64,000 bases of DNA, taken from assembly GCA_030512335.1 (NCBI GenBank), contig JAULSU010000002.1:4588001-4652000 (forward strand), given 5' to 3'. The notes under the pieces were generated by a model. It saw nothing but the letters and a program-made list of their open reading frames with translations, was not told the origin of the DNA and did no database searches. The DNA comes from Immersiella caudata (taxonomy: Eukaryota; Ascomycota; Sordariomycetes; Sordariales; Lasiosphaeriaceae). The translations under genes and the position numbers were made by a program. Below are positions 1-9,560 of this stretch, in pieces; the stretch's first letter is position 1; each line of letters opens with the position of its first letter.

Positions 1-883
1 AGTGTGGAAAGGGGGGAACTGGCAGGTTCGAGGGAGACAATAAGCTCGCGAAGGAAGGGAACCCAAAGGGGATTGAACTGGGCTGGAAGGACTCTGTTGG
101 TCTGAGCGATAACCTTCGAGGACAAGAGCGTGACCACATCGTCCCAGCCCTGTCGAATGCAGACGCCGAAACAGCTCGCGAGCAGGTCCGGTTTAACGCA
201 AAAGTCAGGCCTTGCGGACGGCTGAACAACGGACTGTGGGTAGCCGTACCTCGATACGTGGGTTGTCGGGGATTTCGGGGCTGCTGTCGCATTTTTGTCA
301 ATGGCGGCAAGTCGGTGATAACCTGGGCATCCAAAACAGTCTTCAGCGAAGGCTTGCAGAGCTCCAATATGGTGACCTCGTCAAATGTCCCTTGTCCTGC
401 AGCCTCGATGCTGGACACGACAGCTAACAGGACAAAAGGCTGTCAAAGTGGCGACACTCTCAATGATTGGAATAAGGCTGTAGGTGCAGTTAGCGAAGCT
501 GGGGGAATGCGCAAAGAGCGGGATTAAAGTTTACCCCTGGAAGCCAAAATCACAGTAGTTATTGACCATGTAGACGATGGCTCCACCATCGGATGCAGTG
601 ACTGATGGGTCGAGGCATGCTCTGATAGCAGGTGGTACTACATCCTGGGGTACCCAGTCACTGATCTGGGACCTTTGAGCACTCTCGCCATCCGGCGGCG
701 CGAGTGCACGCAACACGCAACAGCTTGGCGCGGACACTGACTGGACTGCCAGACATGAATATGAGGAGGCTGACTGTGTAAGCGACTAATCAAAAGCGGC
801 CAAAACAAGATGCCTACCTTCCCCCTAATGGACGAGAAGTCAAAGGTCTCCATGGTTAGTTTCGACCCGGCCAAATCAAACAA
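1..883. other. No supportable gene
   Basis: I see no domain, no credible splice-joined reading frame and no RNA gene in this stretch. The open frames are short and lack recognisable motifs on both strands. One minus-strand frame ending at 531 carries a short tract around WVPQDVVPPAIRACLD that could be the tail of a decayed gene, but this is too weak to annotate. Confidence 0.5.
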
Positions 884-1818
884 CGGTACGCCAAGACTTG
901 GGAACTGGATATGAAGCCAACCCACAGACTTCCACGATATCCTCATCAATGACAATCCCTTCAAAATCCGACCCAATGCGTTTCCTTTTTCTCGACACGC
1001 TCCCCAGCCATCAAAGGCGACGCATAGAACAGGGCTCCAAAGGGCTGCCAAGAAGTCTCAGCGGCAGATGTATCGAGTGGATCTGGATGGACAGCATTTC
1101 CATCAATCAGTTCGATTCAGACGAACGAAACCGCCCAGTCGGCCTGATGCGAAACATCTACGGTCTTGCTGAGCATGTCATGTTCCACATCGGCCCTGAT
1201 GAAGCGGCAGCCCAGCGTTGGGTAGATGGTCAATTTCCAGGGCAATATCGCGGCTGCAAGAGAGCGCTGGCATAGGGAGGGCGTGAAGGGAACCCGTTGG
1301 GTTCCACTTCTGAAGTCATACAAGAAGCATCGCTGCAAGGAGACGGTCGACAAGGTTTCGACCTGCTCGGGATCTGCTCAGAGATACCCGTCGACTACAA
1401 CTTGTCGTCCCGGTTGGTCATCGTCGAGATACTGGCTCATTTCATTTTAAAGGAGCCCAACACACCTCCAGGCGAGTCGAATCACATACCGTACGAGATG
1501 AATCGAACCAAGAGAATGGCCGACGCTCTCAGAACCCTCCAAACCGCGCTACGCTACGATCTTCTGCCGAGCGACCACGAGATTCTTTTCCATTATCTGC
1601 AGCAAACGGTAACGAAGTTAGGATCCGAAAGACGTCTCAGATATTGGTGGCATTCTGTCACCGCCGAGGAACTTCAAGACAATTTCGAGACCCCAATACG
1701 GTTGGAACACAGAATACGACTCAACGGCCGAATACGACCAAGACGGAGGTGGTGCCAGCTCGAGCCCGTTCCTAAAGAGAATAGTGTACAACAAATGGTT
1801 TTTGGAGCCCCTCGATGA
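884..1818 (+). pseudogene. Relic of a HET-domain protein
   Basis: HET proteins trigger heterokaryon incompatibility and cell death in filamentous ascomycetes. Pieces of the HET core occur in the right order but in different frames. Around 884 there is a YAKTWE segment where YALSYTWG is expected. Around 946-1000 an ILINDNPFKIRPNAF segment matches the strand that precedes the LR motif. At 1078-1200 the block IEWIWMDSISINQFD..ER..LMRNIYGLAEHV..HIGPDE matches the canonical WIDaiCINQ..ER..QV..M..IY..A..V..LG. A third frame (1297-1818) contains FDLLGICSEIPVDYNLSSRLVIVEIL, the segment that follows the HET domain. At least two frame changes are needed and no start is evident, so I call it a pseudogene. 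An intron could explain one of the frame changes but not all of them. Confidence 0.65.
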
Positions 1819-2122
1819 TGATCTCTACGGGGTCGACTTCAGTCCGCCAAAGAGGATGCAGAGGAATTGGCAAGCTGAAGTGGCGTAGAATCTGAACGGT
1901 TCGGAGTTTTTGGTGCATTGTATTAATGACGTAGCTGCATTCTTTGCGATGGACTGCGTTTGTATGAGTGGCTCAGACCTGTTGCTATTGGGAAAAAGTC
2001 CCAAACGGGGCAAACATCTTCACCAGTGAAAAACGTGGCTACCGGTGCTTGATCAGAACCTCACTTCGCCGCCGACAAGTACGTCGGCATCCAAACAACT
2101 CACGACCCTCCTTCCCTCCCCG

Positions 2123-3025
2123 TCACTTTCTCACAAGCAAGCCCTCCACCACCTCCGCCGCATCCCCCATCAACGCCTTCACATCCCCATTCCAATCCTT
2201 CTCCCCAACTAGTTCCCTCAGCCTCTGCGCCCACAACGCCCACCTCTCCCTCGTCAACCCCTTCCCCTCCTCCCACAACCCCGTCCCCCAATCCAACGTC
2301 CTCGCAAAATGCTCCCTCAAATAACCCTCCTCCACCTCCCACAACACCCCCGCCCCAAACTTCAACCACATCGCCGCAACCCTCACATCCACCTGCCAAA
2401 CCTCCCTCTTACTCAACCCCTCCCCACCCCCTTCCTTACCATCCTCCTCCGGCATCCTCTCCTCCAACCCATTCCGACAAGCATAAAACACATTTATCGG
2501 ATGAACCTCCCCTTCCTTCCCCCACTCCTTTAGAAACCTCGCCGAGAACTCCACAAAGTTTGGGAAATACTCCGCCTTCTCATCCCCGCGTGGAAACCGA
2601 TCGCGGTTCGCTTCGAGGCCATCGTGAAAATCCCGCCATGACCAGCTAAAGCGCGGTAAGGACGACCAGACGAGGTGACCTGAGGGGGAGATGTGGCTGG
2701 CTAGATCGTGCGCGGCGTAGGGGTCGGCGGGGTCGATGTTGGAGGGGACAGTGGGGGGGTGGGAGGTGATGGCGCGGAGGAGGGAGAGGGTGGGGTTGTG
2801 GGCGGAAAGGGAGTGGGAGGTGGGGATTAGGATTGTGTCCCAGAGCTGCCAGAGGGCGGTCGAGGGGTTGGGGGAGGTGGAGACGGTGGTGATGAGGGTG
2901 GTGGCGATGGTTGTCAGGGTTTCGCTTTGAGGTTCCGAGTTGGTTGTTGAGAAGAGGGGCGCGATGATTGAGGTGAAGGGGTTGGGCGGGTTGGCGGAAT
3001 CGGGGTCTTTGACGATTGTGCTCAT
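2123..3025 (-). CDS. DUF3632-type fungal protein, 300 aa
   Basis: This is a single-exon gene of 300 codons starting at an ATG at 3025. The protein has the layout of the fungal DUF3632 family: a helical N-terminal half with LWQLWDTILIPTSHS, then SLLRAI, and a C-terminal half with FVEFSARFLKEW, FYACRNGLEE and VDVRVAAMWLKFGAGVLWE. The family has no known biochemical function and is limited to filamentous ascomycetes. There is no signal peptide or membrane segment, so it is probably cytosolic. Third codon positions are C-rich in the first half and G-rich in the second half. As a result the plus strand switches from C-rich to G-rich near 2650. The family assignment comes from recognition of the pattern only. 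Confidence 0.7.
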   Translation of the reverse strand: MSTIVKDPDSANPPNPFTSIIAPLFSTTNSEPQSETLTTIATTLITTVSTSPNPSTALWQLWDTILIPTSHSLSAHNPTLSLLRAITSHPPTVPSNIDPADPYAAHDLASHISPSGHLVWSSLPRFSWSWRDFHDGLEANRDRFPRGDEKAEYFPNFVEFSARFLKEWGKEGEVHPINVFYACRNGLEERMPEEDGKEGGGEGLSKREVWQVDVRVAAMWLKFGAGVLWEVEEGYLREHFARTLDWGTGLWEEGKGLTRERWALWAQRLRELVGEKDWNGDVKALMGDAAEVVEGLLVRK

Positions 3026-4266
3026 TTTGTCGGTGGAGGTTGAGGTGAGCGGAGAGGGAGGTTCTTTTTGGCGGTTGCGGTTGTTGCAGTGGTTTGGTTG
3101 TGGAAATGGATCGCTTTTTTTGCTCTGTGAATTTTGGTGGAGCTTGGGATGAAGTGCGTCACTGCGCGCACATGTGCATCGTTGCGGGGTTTAACTGGGT
3201 GAGGCAGCCAGGCAGCAGGCACAGCCGCTGCAGGGTCTTCGATCAGGATCCGGGAAATCGCGCTGGGTGGCGCTAGTCATGGGACGGCTCGGACGGCATT
3301 GCTTCACGTTGCGCAAGGGGTGGCTCAGCCCTGCCCGTCCCAGCTTGGAGGATCAACCAATTGGCATTGTCATACATATGTTGCCCGCTTGATTTGAAAG
3401 GTCGGTGGGATGAATGCGTGTGGTATTTTCACTCGGTGACTTGTACCCACTTCATCCCGGATCCCTTTGCAGGGACGTGTCATGGTGACAGCACCCGACT
3501 CAGCGCTTGCTTTCAAACAGCAATACTCCGAGTAAGAAGATGGTGCGGTGAGAAATCAATTGATTTATGAACTGAGTGGCACTCAAGACGTATCCACTTG
3601 TCAGACATGGCAAGGAGTAGCGCTGGAAGTAGGTGGGAACGGGATTAGACGAAAGACAAGTGGCGTGCTCGCCAAAATTGCAATTATTGGCCCGCTCACG
3701 CCTCAATTCGACAGTGGGAGTTGCAGCACCGCATCGTAATGGATGGCAAGTAGTTTAACCTGTAGATTCTGCCATGATGGTGTTAGCTTCGGATGTGGCA
3801 ACTGTGCACTGCACTATGAGGAAGCCAAAGGGGCATGTTGAATGTTCGTTTTGCGTGCAACAATGCTCTGTGGGCACAATTGGTACTACTGTAAGGCTGG
3901 GAACGGTAGGCAGGGCTGTGGCAGTTCCGGCTAATAAGCGCTGCGGGTGGTGCGATGCTGGTGAGACCCAAAGCTTACGGCGTGGTTACGATATATTACA
4001 CAGTGGATATAGGGGCAGCGGCTCGACAAAATGATTGGAAGTAAATAACGGGGCAATTACAGCCCGTTACCCGGGCTCACTCGGTTCGTGCAATGTCAGC
4101 CTACCGAGTCGTATCCAAGCCTATTCCCACCGCTGCGAATGCTCAGAGGATTGAGGATCGTGGCACAGCGCCATCCTAATCAACAGTGCCGTACACCTAG
4201 TCTCAGGCTAGGAGAAAGGGGGCAGCTCACACCGCTGAGATTTATTTTACAGATGTTGAGAAGTGG
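3026..4266. other. Intergenic, no gene seen
   Basis: No coding pattern, RNA gene or repeat stands out in this 1.2 kb. It should hold the promoter of the minus-strand gene ending its 5' side at 3025 and the upstream region of the RNase gene at 4371. Confidence 0.5.
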
Positions 4267-4272
4267 TATAAA
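4267..4272 (+). promoter_or_regulatory. TATA box of the RNase T1-like gene
   Basis: The TATAAA element lies 99 bp upstream of the ATG at 4371. It is followed by a pyrimidine-rich CA-repeat-like leader, which is a usual layout for strongly expressed fungal genes for secreted proteins. Confidence 0.55.
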
Positions 4273-4370
4273 ACATCAAAACTCGTCACACCTCTTTTTA
4301 TGTCTTCACAGCCATCACTCTTTCCAACACTCAGCTCCAACCCTTCACCGGATCCCTTCTAACCTTCAAA

Positions 4371-4886
4371 ATGCAGCTCCTCACCATCATCCTCGCCCTG
4401 GGCCTCGCCCTCGCACAATCCGCCGCCGCAGCCCCCACAGAGGCAAACCAACTGCAATCTCGCGCTGTAAACAACCTCCCCCCAGCAGACCAGTTTATCG
4501 TCTGTGCCGGCAAGCCAGACTCCAAAGGCAAAGAGGGCGCAAAGCACCGCTACAGCCGCGCTCTGGTTCAACAAGCCGTGCAAAAGGGCATCGACAACGC
4601 CAACAAGAACAAGCAAGTCAACAACTTTCCGCACAAGTTTGGAAACAACAAGAAGCTCATCTTTTCGGACGCTTGTAAGGGCAAGCAGCTCTGGGAGTAC
4701 CCGATTCTCAGGGGCTCCACCCGCGGTGTGTATACCGGCGGCGATCAGGGTGGTGATCGGGTTGTTTTTGTGATTAATGGTGATCCGGCCAAGATGACGG
4801 TGACTGACGGGACGTACTGCGGTACCATGACGCACGAGATGGTGACGACCAAGGGGGACTTCCAGATTTGCCCGGTCGAGTGGTGA
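4371..4886 (+). CDS. Secreted RNase T1/N1-family protein
   Basis: This is a single-exon gene for 171 aa. Residues 1-20 form a signal peptide (LLTIILALGLALAQSAAAA). The mature part has the RNase T1/N1 fold signature in order: FPHKF (His88), WEYPI (Glu109), GDRVVF (Arg130), MTHE (His155) and FQIC (Phe164). These match the catalytic His40, Glu58, Arg77, His92 and Phe100 of RNase T1. The Tyr38 equivalent is Phe87, a conservative change near the active site. Cys45, Cys102, Cys150 and Cys167 can form two disulfides. Members cleave single-stranded RNA after G. Related secreted proteins in plant-associated fungi act as effectors or antimicrobial ribonucleases. Activity is expected from the residues seen; a role against hosts or competitors is inference. 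A TATA box sits 99 bp upstream. Confidence 0.88.
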   Translation: MQLLTIILALGLALAQSAAAAPTEANQLQSRAVNNLPPADQFIVCAGKPDSKGKEGAKHRYSRALVQQAVQKGIDNANKNKQVNNFPHKFGNNKKLIFSDACKGKQLWEYPILRGSTRGVYTGGDQGGDRVVFVINGDPAKMTVTDGTYCGTMTHEMVTTKGDFQICPVEW

Positions 4887-5175
4887 TCGGAGGGAAATGG
4901 TTGTCTGGTTGTTCAATTAGAAGGGTAGGGAGGAATGGAAAGCTCATTTTACCTGGCAAGATATCGTCCTCATGACGGCTACCGCGGAACCACCGGCAGG
5001 GAGACACAATTGATTACCGCAAGCTTGTCCCCTTTCGTTTCTGTAGTAGGGCCAGCGCCGATCTGACCTTCCTGGGGGATGAACAGGCCTCTCCGCCCTG
5101 TAAGTTGCTTGATGCAACGGGTTGCGTACGTTGAACGCTCGCCTACTGTCCAAGACGGATGTAGATACGCGTCCG

Positions 5176-7279
5176 CTAATGAATATCAAACTCTTCGACT
5201 GTTCTGAGGCCTGCATCCATGTCCGTCATTGCTTCGCCAAACATGAAGCCAAGAAGATAGTAAGGCCCCGGATGAAAATGATGTGTTTTAACCGGCGTGA
5301 GCACAAGCGGGCTGCGACACCCGAGTAAGACAACGACGCTGTCTCCAGGTTCAAGGGTTCTTGGGCCGATACCGAGGTACCGGTCCTCTGTTTCAAACAG
5401 CCCATGTCGTTCATTTCGTGTCAAGCGGGCATTAAGGGGACGCCGGAGCCCCTGGTGTGACTTTAACCTCTCCAAAGCTTCGAGAACTGTGAGCTCGTCC
5501 GCAACATATTCAGCTTTTTCAATGTCGCCCACAACTCGAGCCTCAAATGTTTCTGCTGATGGTTCGATATCCTCGGATCCTCCCAACCCAAGGCCATTGA
5601 GAAAGTCTCGCAGAGGTGTCCCTTTTTCTTCACGGATGCGCCAAAGCCAGCCGAGGAACGCCCATGCGTATTTTTGTAGGGTCCCGCGCTTTCCAGCTGC
5701 AACCAACCTCCTCCTGTCGTTTCAGGTCCTCGTCTTGAAGAACGCGCAGGAGTGCTTGGAACCGTGGAATCCCCGTTGGGTACGGCGTTTCTAAGTGTTC
5801 ATGTCCGAGATATCTTGAAACCATATCTGGGATGTCTTCATATTCGACTACCTTCTCCGCCCGCGAGATTTTGGAGATTCTCAGCCCCTGTGTGTGCTGA
5901 ATATCTCCATCGCGCTAGGACAGTGATGGTGTCCATGCTCCAGCGCACCCTGCTTCTTGGCCCCGATCTTGGTACGCGCTAGCGTTGAAGAGAATTGAGT
6001 TTTTCGGAATGGAGAATCTCCCGCCTTGTGTAGCCAAAGATGGTACCCATGATGGGAGGTCTGGAACTGCAACTCGATTGACCTGCAGCCGTTCTCGGTT
6101 GAGGTCGATCCATGGTGAATAATTACCGCATTATCGGATCGAAGTCGCTTTGGAGGCCATTTTCGGCGAGCTCGATGAACACCTCACGCATTGGCTTGCT
6201 GTAGTCCGGGATGATCGAAGATTCTGCTAGTCCTAACAGGCCGTATATCTTGTCTCGTGGTTCCATGGCTTTCAAGGAGACTGTGATGATGGCGATTCTC
6301 CAGATGGAGTGTCGCGATTGGCCGTCTTTGCTTAGGTCTCCATCGTATTGGGCGTAAGAGGCTGAGGGCATCTCTTGATAGCTCTTGCCGCAGGTCATAG
6401 AAAGCGAGAGAGGGAATAGATTAGAGGCATGGGAAGGGGCCGGTGGCGGCGTTGCTGCGTATCCGTGAACGTTTTGGCGCGCGTGTAATACGCGAACAAT
6501 AGCGCTGGCGCCGGCAATTGATCGTGCATACTTTACGTCTGTGAGGGCTTCCCAGACGTCCCCGTCCATATACACGGGCTAGCAGCCGGACCTCCAGCCG
6601 GGTATCGCGTATACTAGCCCTGTGAGATCGGACAACGAGCTAATGTCAGATCCAGATACAGGATGAACGGTGCAGGGCAGAACAACCTCCTAGAATGTCC
6701 ACACCCGCTTCCAGTATTCGCGGCGCATGAGCTTGAAAAGCGAGCACCAGGCGGCATTGTACGGCCAGCATGCGTTGACATTGACACTGGAGCCCTCGCA
6801 AAGGACCCTCTCTAATGCTGGGTCAAATGGGCACAGAAGTTCGCGATGCCGTCCCAGCCAGGACAGATCGGACGCTTCTGCTCCAGCGGCTCGTTCGCTC
6901 GCAGCAATTCTGAGCACTTGGAAAGCCAAATGGCTATCTTTGTCTACATCTCCGAGATATGCTGCCTTTCGTCGGTGGCGGATTCAAGCTCTAGGAGCCG
7001 GATTTCGGCGTTGTTGCTGTTCAGCCTATGGTACAGGTCCGGGTCACCTTCAGTAGCATGCTGTCGCTCGTCCATGCTCGCTGGGACCGTGATCGACTCG
7101 ATGGAAGGCGGATTTCGAAATTTCGGTTGTTGGGCCCGCGCAGTGGCTAATGGAAGCCTGCCGAATCGGCCTTTACCCCGCTTCCATTGCCTCTCTAGCT
7201 TGCTATTGGTCGAACAGCCGCAATCGCTCCCTAATCTAGTCTCTGCTGCCGTTACCACTTGCCTCCCGAAACAAGCCAT
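5176..7279 (-). pseudogene. Decayed HET-domain gene with internal deletion
   Basis: Read on the minus strand, the parts of a HET protein follow in order. Near 7000 is YHRLNSNNAEIRLLELESA, the usual N-terminal IRLLEL motif. Then come AYLGDVDKDSHLAF (~6950), AWCSLFKLMRREYWKRVWTF (6695-6760), EPRDKIYGLLGLAES (~6240), VPDLPSWVPSLAT (~6050) and, at the end, RYLGIGPRTLEPGDSVVVLLG..PLVL..YYLLGFMFGEAM. The HET core that should lie between the first two (SYxWG to CINQ) is missing, and the joint also changes frame. A TAG at 6690-6692 falls where TFQE is expected, so Gln has become a stop. Further in-frame TAGs occur at 6579-6581 and 5915-5917, and frame changes near 6123 and 5700. Some of these later breaks could be intron borders. 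The core deletion and the TAG at 6690 cannot be explained that way. Confidence 0.8.
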
Positions 7280-7338
7280 AGGCGTTCAAAAAAACTGCAC
7301 GAGGCCTTGAAGGGACGCTTGGATTTTCATGGAAAATA

Positions 7339-8896
7339 TCAGATACACTTGGACATGATGCTAACCACGCCGTCTGTTTTTCTCTGGAGAGTCCCAAGTT
7401 TCCCCGACACAGCTGCAAGCTGTGGTCGCTGGCCAACAAGCTGGCTGCCCTGTCGCAAGTCGTCGAGGACGCCCGAAACCCGGTTCACAAAGTCCTTCCT
7501 GCTTCGTGCATACTCGCATCGTTCGAGCGCTGCGGCAATTCCTTGCGTTCTTGCCACGCCTCGTGATAGTGCTAGCCGCGCTGCATTGATCTCTTTCAGG
7601 AAGAGATTCGTTTGGTCCCGCAGCTGCTTGCAGCTCTCCTCTAGGACATTGATACACTGGATGGCGTCGTCGTAGCCTGTCTTTGAACCTTCTAAATCGC
7701 GCATTTCGGATCGCAAATTGCGTATCTCACGCGTCAGGTTGAGGAGCTGCCTCTCGAAACCCGATTGCTCGTTTCCGAGCTGGCGGGCGTCGGCCATGTG
7801 ATCACTGAAGTTGCAGCAGTTAGCATCCGTGTGCCTAAAAGCGGGCAGGGCCACAAAAGGGTGGAGTCTGGACGTGCCTTGAAATTACAGCTGAAGAGAC
7901 TCCGACTGCACCTGCCGCCGCTGCGCCAAATCCCGCAGCAATGGCGCCAGCTGGAGGGAAGAGCAGGCAACCTACTCCGAGCAAAATGCTACCTGCAATG
8001 CCCACAGCGCCCAGCTGTTCTCGGGGTTAGCTGGGAACTTCCCATTTTTGTTTCGGACACCCACTCACCTTCCTCGAGCTTTCGGCTGCTTCAAGGGCTC
8101 GATCCTGCTGCTCTTCAAGGTCATCGACCCTTTGTCTCGCCCTCGACGCCTGAAATTCGACCCCGGCGACGTCAATCCCTTTCTCGTCGATCGAGACCTG
8201 AAGGTCCTGCTTCTTGCGCTCGTAGTTACGCACAACGTCCTGGGCTTCGTTCTGCGCGCCAGCAATGTCCACTTGAACGAAGTTGTTGGCTCGCACATGG
8301 AGATCTTGCACCTTGTTGAGCGAGGCGTGGCAGATGTCGCTGCATTGGCCAAATGCCGTGCTCGTCTTGTCCGCCTGCCTTTTGATCACGTCGCCTTTCT
8401 TGGTCATGATGGTCATGGCGTCCCGGTCGAAGCCGATGGGCTTCAGGACTTTCAGGGCAATTCGCAGCGGTGCCGCCTTCTTGTGCCAGAAGAGGATGGA
8501 CCTGTCCACCCTGCCAACGTGGTCCACAAGGAGTTGCAGGGAATGAAGCCCGCCTTCGAGGGTAACTCGGATGTCCGCTTCGAACTTTCGCTGAAGAGCG
8601 TCGCGGTCACTCTGCAACTCCTTCAGCTGAGCTTCTAGGCCGCGGATCGTCGATGCCAGGCTATGAGCTCTCCAGTCGTCAAGCTCGTCCAATGCCTGAA
8701 GCGCTGCGCCGGAGGTGGATATGATCGGCATGGCTCGCCATGTGTCGTGGGTTGAGGACTCTCCGTCACTCTCGGGCTCGGAAGACAATTCATGCAGGGC
8801 CCCGTATTCCTCGTCGCCGTCGCTCTCTGAGGGACTGGAGTCTGATATTTGGGTCTGCGCCTGCCGGCGACGGCGCCAGGGAGGTATTCGAGCCAT
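7339..8896 (-). CDS. Coiled-coil protein with central hydrophobic hairpin
   Basis: Predicted exons are 8069-8896, 7878-8014 and 7339-7804, giving 476 aa; the first intron is gt..ag (54 bp) and the second gc..ag (73 bp, branch site GCTAAC). The start is the first in-frame ATG (MARIPPW). Residues 1-90 are basic then acidic/Ser-rich and look disordered. Residues about 95-276 are long amphipathic helices rich in K, E, Q and R. Residues 277-321 are a 45-residue Gly/Ala-rich hydrophobic stretch broken by FPPAG, so two membrane helices joined by a turn, encoded almost exactly by exon 2. Residues 322-476 return to long helices. This helix-hairpin-helix plan is that of alpha-helical pore-forming proteins such as ClyA, Hbl/Nhe and XaxAB, but I see no sequence identity to any of them. 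There is no signal peptide. It is transcribed away from the helical gene at 9561. Alternatives are a septum or ER membrane-shaping protein. Confidence 0.7.
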
Positions 8897-9560
8897 TGTC
8901 TTTGGCGAGATCTCGGTCCGGTGATCAGAAGGGTCCCAACTTTGACGGGGGCTGAAGGAAGCCTTTGAAGAGAGTTTTCCACTGCTCCGCAAGACACCTC
9001 CTTGAGCGACGCAAAGGAGCGGGATAGAGAGTCACCCCCGTGGACGGACCCGACGCCCACAAAACACAGCCCCAACAAGCAGTGCAGCTCACACATAGGA
9101 GTAGGGCGCGGAGCAGTTACAAACTCATCATCACCAAGCCACACGCAACACAGTGCAACGCTGTTAGTGCGGACAGTCAAGGTACAATCCATTCCGCAGC
9201 CTTGTGTCCATTTTCAGTCGGGTCGCCATCAGCTGCAAGCCACGTCAGAGTCTAGACCCAATTCGGGTCCATGCGTGCAGCGCGCTGTGCGGATCACATT
9301 CTCCGGGCCCCAATCGCGCAACTCGCCACCCAATACTCCGACGCAGATGAACAGAAGCCAGCAAGAGTTTCAGGGGGTCTGTCTACACAAAGTTGATGCA
9401 GTTCCCAATAAGAGCAGGTGAAGGCATACCACGACCGCGAGGCTCTGCGGGACATGTCCTGCCCTGACTTAAAATAGAAAGCTAGGCTCTCCAGGGTGCG
9501 TCCCTCATCAACAAAGGTTTCCTGTCCGTCGCGCTGGACGACGAAAAGACCAACACTAGA
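8897..9560. promoter_or_regulatory. Shared divergent promoter region
   Basis: These 664 bp separate the two head-to-head helical-protein genes. No clear TATA box or operator-like repeat is visible. A shared bidirectional promoter is an inference from the arrangement. Confidence 0.4.
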
